Part shown: piece by piece, positions 60,610 to 64,000 of the stretch
Numbering within the stretch: the stretch's first letter is position 1
How the letters are laid out: each line of letters opens with the position of its first letter
DNA from: Manduca sexta
Lineage: Eukaryota; Arthropoda; Insecta; Lepidoptera; Sphingidae
Direction: 5' to 3'
Assembly: GCF_014839805.1 (NCBI RefSeq)
Contig: NC_051132.1
Coordinates: 5,146,001-5,210,000, forward strand
DNA length: 64,000 bases
Translations under genes and position numbers: made by a program
The notes under the pieces: generated by a model
Database searches by the model: none
Told to the model about the DNA's origin: nothing
The model's input: the letters and a program-made list of their open reading frames with translations, nothing else

Positions 60610-63247
60610 AGACCTTGTAAAATATATAAATTGGTTTAGGGGAGAATTGGTAACAGAATGCAACAGGATTGGCCAAAAGATTATTGTGGGTTACACAAAA
60701 AGTTTTAATATGAATCTTTCTTTCAAGTAATTAAATCGAATACTTAATGGTGGGACATTACATTCTATTTGCATTGCATTTTATGGGAGTGCTTCTGAAT
60801 GCCCCAGTAATAATACGCAAACATACTTGTTTTGCAAAACATCTAAACTATTTACAATTCAGCATCTGCAGCAAAGCAATAAAAACCATATTCAAAATGA
60901 CTACGAACTAACGATTTGTACAATAACAACAAAATTTTTGGGGTCAGAACCCCAATATGAACCAGACAAAAGGACTTTAAAATGTTACATGCTTTATTTG
61001 CCTTATTAATTATATGTTTTAAATAATTATTCCAGGATAAATTATATGAAATATGGACACCCAAAAATTTCACTTCAGATGTAGTGGGTAACAAACAATT
61101 ATTATATTGCACAGCAGGTGTACTGTGACAATGTTTACCAAATACAATAACTTTAGACTTGGATGGATTCACACTGAGATCAAGGTAAGAAAAATAGTTG
61201 TACAATTTGCGACTGCATCATTGATTGTTGAAACCGCTGGGGATACATTCGTTCCGGATGTATAAACAACCAAATCATCTGCATTGTAAATTTTTAACAT
61301 AAGGGCCCAATATTAGATTTAGTCTACGGATATACAATATGAATATTAAAGGCGACAATATACCCCTTGACAAACTCCTTTTTGACGAAAGTCTAGGACC
61401 ATAAAGGTGTCTATTAAATTTAGTAAATACTTCTCTGTTCATTAAGAAATTTTTTTAATCCACTTTATAATTTTTCAGGAATCCTATTTGTAATAACTCA
61501 AGGCATAGAATATCTATGTTTACACTATTAAAAGCACCTGCGATGTCAAAGAATACACCGACCAAGTTTTCATTTTGGATATAGAGTTTTGTATATCCAG
61601 CTGTAACTGGCAAACGCTTCTCTAGCAGAACGATTTCTACGAAAACCAAATTGATTGGAAGGTAATATATTATATTTTTCTACATAGAACTCTAAACGAT
61701 GTTTAAGCAATTGTTCAAATAATTTACCAACACAAGAAGTAAGTGCTATAGGGCGATAAGAATCGGGTGTAACTTTGGCTTATCAGGTTTTAAAATTGGT
61801 ACAAGGCAATCCATTTTCCAGTCTTGTGGTATTATGTTATTATCCCAAAGAAGATTCAAGATTTGTAAAAATATCTCGAAACTTGCAACACTGAGCTTTG
61901 TGAATAACATATATGACATTCCGTCGAGACCATAAGCAGAATCTCTACAAGATGAGATGGCTGATATGAGTTCTTTTATCGTAAAAGGATTGAGGAGAAA
62001 GCTATTGTTGGTATTTACATTATTGGTAAAAGTAATTTGAGTTATATTGTACAGAGTCCGGAGTATTTCTTTAAAAATCAGATACCCATAAGTCATCTTC
62101 ATGATTATTAAAATTATAGGTTTTATTAAATTTTCGCATAAATTTCCATATGATAGACAATGGTGTGCATCTATTAAAGGTTTCACAAAGAGAGAACCAA
62201 CTTTTTCGCCTTTCTATTTTAAAGTTAGTTTTTTTTAAACGTCTTTTGAACTGTAAATAAGTTTCCTGTGTGGGATTATTCTTGAAAGATATATATGCAG
62301 TTTTGAAATTTGATACAGCCTGTGTACACTTTTTGATTCCACCACGGAAGTGTAGGGCTTTTCCTATTGTTTCTCTGACATGAATGAGTTGTAATATTTG
62401 AGTTCTCATACAAATATGATCTATTACAATTGGGAATAGAATTGCAGCTGCAGTGCGCAAAATTTTGCAAAAAGGATGTTTTCTATACATTTGCCAATCC
62501 ACCAGTTTGTAATTTGGGTAAATGGGCAAATGTACAGCATTAAAACAATTTCCTTGAGTGTGAATGTTGAGTTGACTAATCATTACTTTTATGATTATAG
62601 GAATATGATAACTAGTACCAAGAGGACAATCATGTACAGACCAGTCACAGTTGAGAGCCAGTGATGAAGATACCAATGATAAATCCAAAGCATTGGGTCG
62701 CCATGTTGGAGAACCGATAGTCGTTGCTTGCCCATCATTAAGGAGAACCAAATTATTATCCTCAATAACCTCTAGAATATTTCGACCACGCGGGCTGTCG
62801 GAACCACAGCCCCAACAAGTGTGATGAGCGTTAAAATCGCCCGCAAATATGAAAGGACTAGGAATAGACTTAACCAATGTATCAAAATTGTTTTGCTGAA
62901 GACTGGGTTAGAGTTTAAAGGACTATAGAAACTAACTATACATATATCTTTATTATTAACTGTTATTTTCACACACACATTTTGTAAGGAATTATCGAAA
63001 TAGGTGTTAATTCTAGAATAAATAATGCTTTTATGTATTATAATTGCAACACCATTGTGTTTGTTACCACAATCATTCCTTTCAACATTGTAATTTTAAT
63101 TTTAAAATTTTGTTCAGGTTTTAACCAAGTTTCACTGATTATAGCAATATGAATATTGTGTGTATAAAGAAAATTAATAAATATATGTTTGTTACTATTC
63201 AGACTTTGGGCATTCCATTGTATTATATTTAAAGTTGATAAATCCAT
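60610..63247 (-). pseudogene. LINE ORF2, second copy, broken
   Basis: Endonuclease and reverse-transcriptase regions matching 57616 to about 54910. The endonuclease is split at about 63,090 and 62,890; one long frame at 62877-62071 carries GDFNAHH, TSYHIPI and the linker. The RT part has extra breaks, and three bases of the codons around FADD are missing near 61,281. The RNase H region falls in the N gap. Confidence 0.8.
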
Positions 63248-63519
63248 TATGAAGATGAAGGGAATTTATTACTTAGCGTTGCTTTTAAAACTTCTTTAAT
63301 GGAAGTAGAATTAATAGGTGCATCTTTATTACTTATTATTTTAATAATTGTTTCAACTAATGTGCTTATAAATGTATCCGATTTCATTAAATTATTAATT
63401 TGCGTATCTAAAGTACGAGCAGAAAGAGCTGGAAATGCATTGGAGTCAAAAAGTTCTGAATATGTGGCATTTCTAGATTTTATTTTATTTTCTTCAACCT
63501 TTTGTTTTTTATTGGACAT
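63247..63519 (-). CDS. LINE ORF1 C-terminal segment, second copy
   Basis: A 90-codon frame rich in Lys, Asn, Ser and Glu, ending FPSSS. Its stop overlaps the ORF2 ATG as TAATG. The same segment is present in the first copy (about 57880-57616). It reads on from the knuckle-bearing frame only if one A is added to the run at 63505-63510 or the ribosome slips back by one. Confidence 0.65.
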   Translation of the reverse strand: MSNKKQKVEENKIKSRNATYSELFDSNAFPALSARTLDTQINNLMKSDTFISTLVETIIKIISNKDAPINSTSIKEVLKATLSNKFPSSS

Positions 63520-64000
63520 GTCGACGAAATAGCAACGTGATTGCCTTTACAGTTGACACATGTGGCATCTTTAGAGTCAATTTGGCAATTTTTAAAATTG
63601 TGATTTAATGTACAAATCGAACATACTTCTGCATTACGGCAGAATTTAGCAATATGTCCATATTTCAAACATTTAAGGCATTGCTTAACGGGAGGAATAT
63701 ATTTACTTACCTCGTGTCGCCACGAGTCAAGATATATGTAGTTAGGGAGGATGGTGGAGGCGAAGGTTACAGCCACTGCCTGGGTCGGAATAAATTTTAC
63801 CACACCGTCGTTCCCTTTCACCCTGCGCATAAAGCGCCTGACCTGCACTACGTTTTTGGAACTACCAATCAACGAAAAGACCTGTTTATTGGACATATCA
63901 ATAGGAACCGAAGTGAGAACTCCAGTGACCTCTGTATCTCTAGCGGGTATAGTTGCGTTCAGAGACAGTTGGTCGAGCAATTTTTTATTTTGTATGAACA
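63480..64000 (-). pseudogene. LINE ORF1, second copy, partial at window end
   Basis: The same gag-like protein as at 57616-58708, entering from the window edge. Here the frame is open from 63980 to 63480 through three zinc knuckles (CLKCLKYGHIAKFC, CSICTLNHNFKNC, CVNCKGNHVAISSTC), where the first copy has two frameshifts. It ends after KKIK at 63480, while the last ORF1 segment (63519-63247) continues in the -1 frame. An A AAA AAC heptamer at 63510-63504 sits in the register needed for a -1 slip. Confidence 0.8.

Larger units (their letters stand above)
59320..64000. repeat. Large duplicated segment, second copy (gapped, runs off the window)
   Basis: The start is offset from the first copy by about 7,885 bp; after the gap the offset is about 5,634 bp, so the gap is set about 2.25 kb too short. 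Differences between copies are mostly one-base indels in homopolymers, plus a deletion near 62,477 of about 58 bp relative to the first copy. The unit includes the flank shared with 51434-52230, so it is not a second LINE insertion. Confidence 0.9.

Noticed and set aside
60023..60676. A 217-codon frame across the N gap
   Set aside because: Most of it is N; the ends belong to different parts of the LINE and its flank.

Overview
This is animal nuclear DNA, almost certainly from a moth or butterfly. It is AT-rich and gene-poor. It carries one two-exon insect-type serotonin receptor gene and many tRNA-derived SINEs, RTE-like fragments and MITEs of the kind common in Lepidoptera. I cannot name the species.

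Gene content. The only complete host gene I can support is on the minus strand at 43.6-46.1 kb. It is a 5-HT7-type G-protein-coupled serotonin receptor: 320 codons in exon 1, a 764-bp phase-0 intron, then 243 codons in exon 2, giving 563 residues with every class-A landmark present. A strong splice acceptor at 46,496-46,497 suggests the exon carries a 432-nt 5' leader with several upstream AUGs, so the promoter and first exon(s) lie at higher coordinates.

Layout. 1-43 kb is intergenic or intronic DNA. It holds several SINE families (some with clear target-site duplications), RTE-like 3' fragments, a polypyrimidine repeat family, a MITE, a two-unit tandem repeat, and several perfect or near-perfect hairpins; the best has 72-bp arms with no mismatch at 32.65-32.80 kb. 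A protein-like open frame of unknown origin lies at 6.8-7.6 kb. 43.6-46.5 kb is the receptor. 46.5-51.4 kb is mostly unique, with a candidate core promoter on the plus strand near 49.7 kb and a 128-bp tandem duplication. 51.4-64 kb is dominated by a full-length non-LTR retrotransposon (LINE) on the minus strand, with gag-like ORF1, endonuclease, reverse transcriptase and RNase H, bounded by a 17-bp target-site duplication. The LINE and its 3' flank are then repeated from 59.3 kb to the window end, interrupted by a 500-N assembly gap.

Interpretation. The second LINE copy shares non-LINE flanking DNA with the first, so it is not an independent insertion. It is either a true tandem segmental duplication (period about 7.9 kb) or an assembly duplicate; homopolymer indels in both copies and the round-number gap favour the latter. 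No operon-like system, CRISPR array or RNA gene is present. The observations most worth a second look are the large perfect hairpin, the shared SINE 3' flank (possible 3' transduction), the slippery heptamer and stop/start overlap in the LINE, the unidentified open frame, the heat-shock-element array and the uORF-rich receptor leader.
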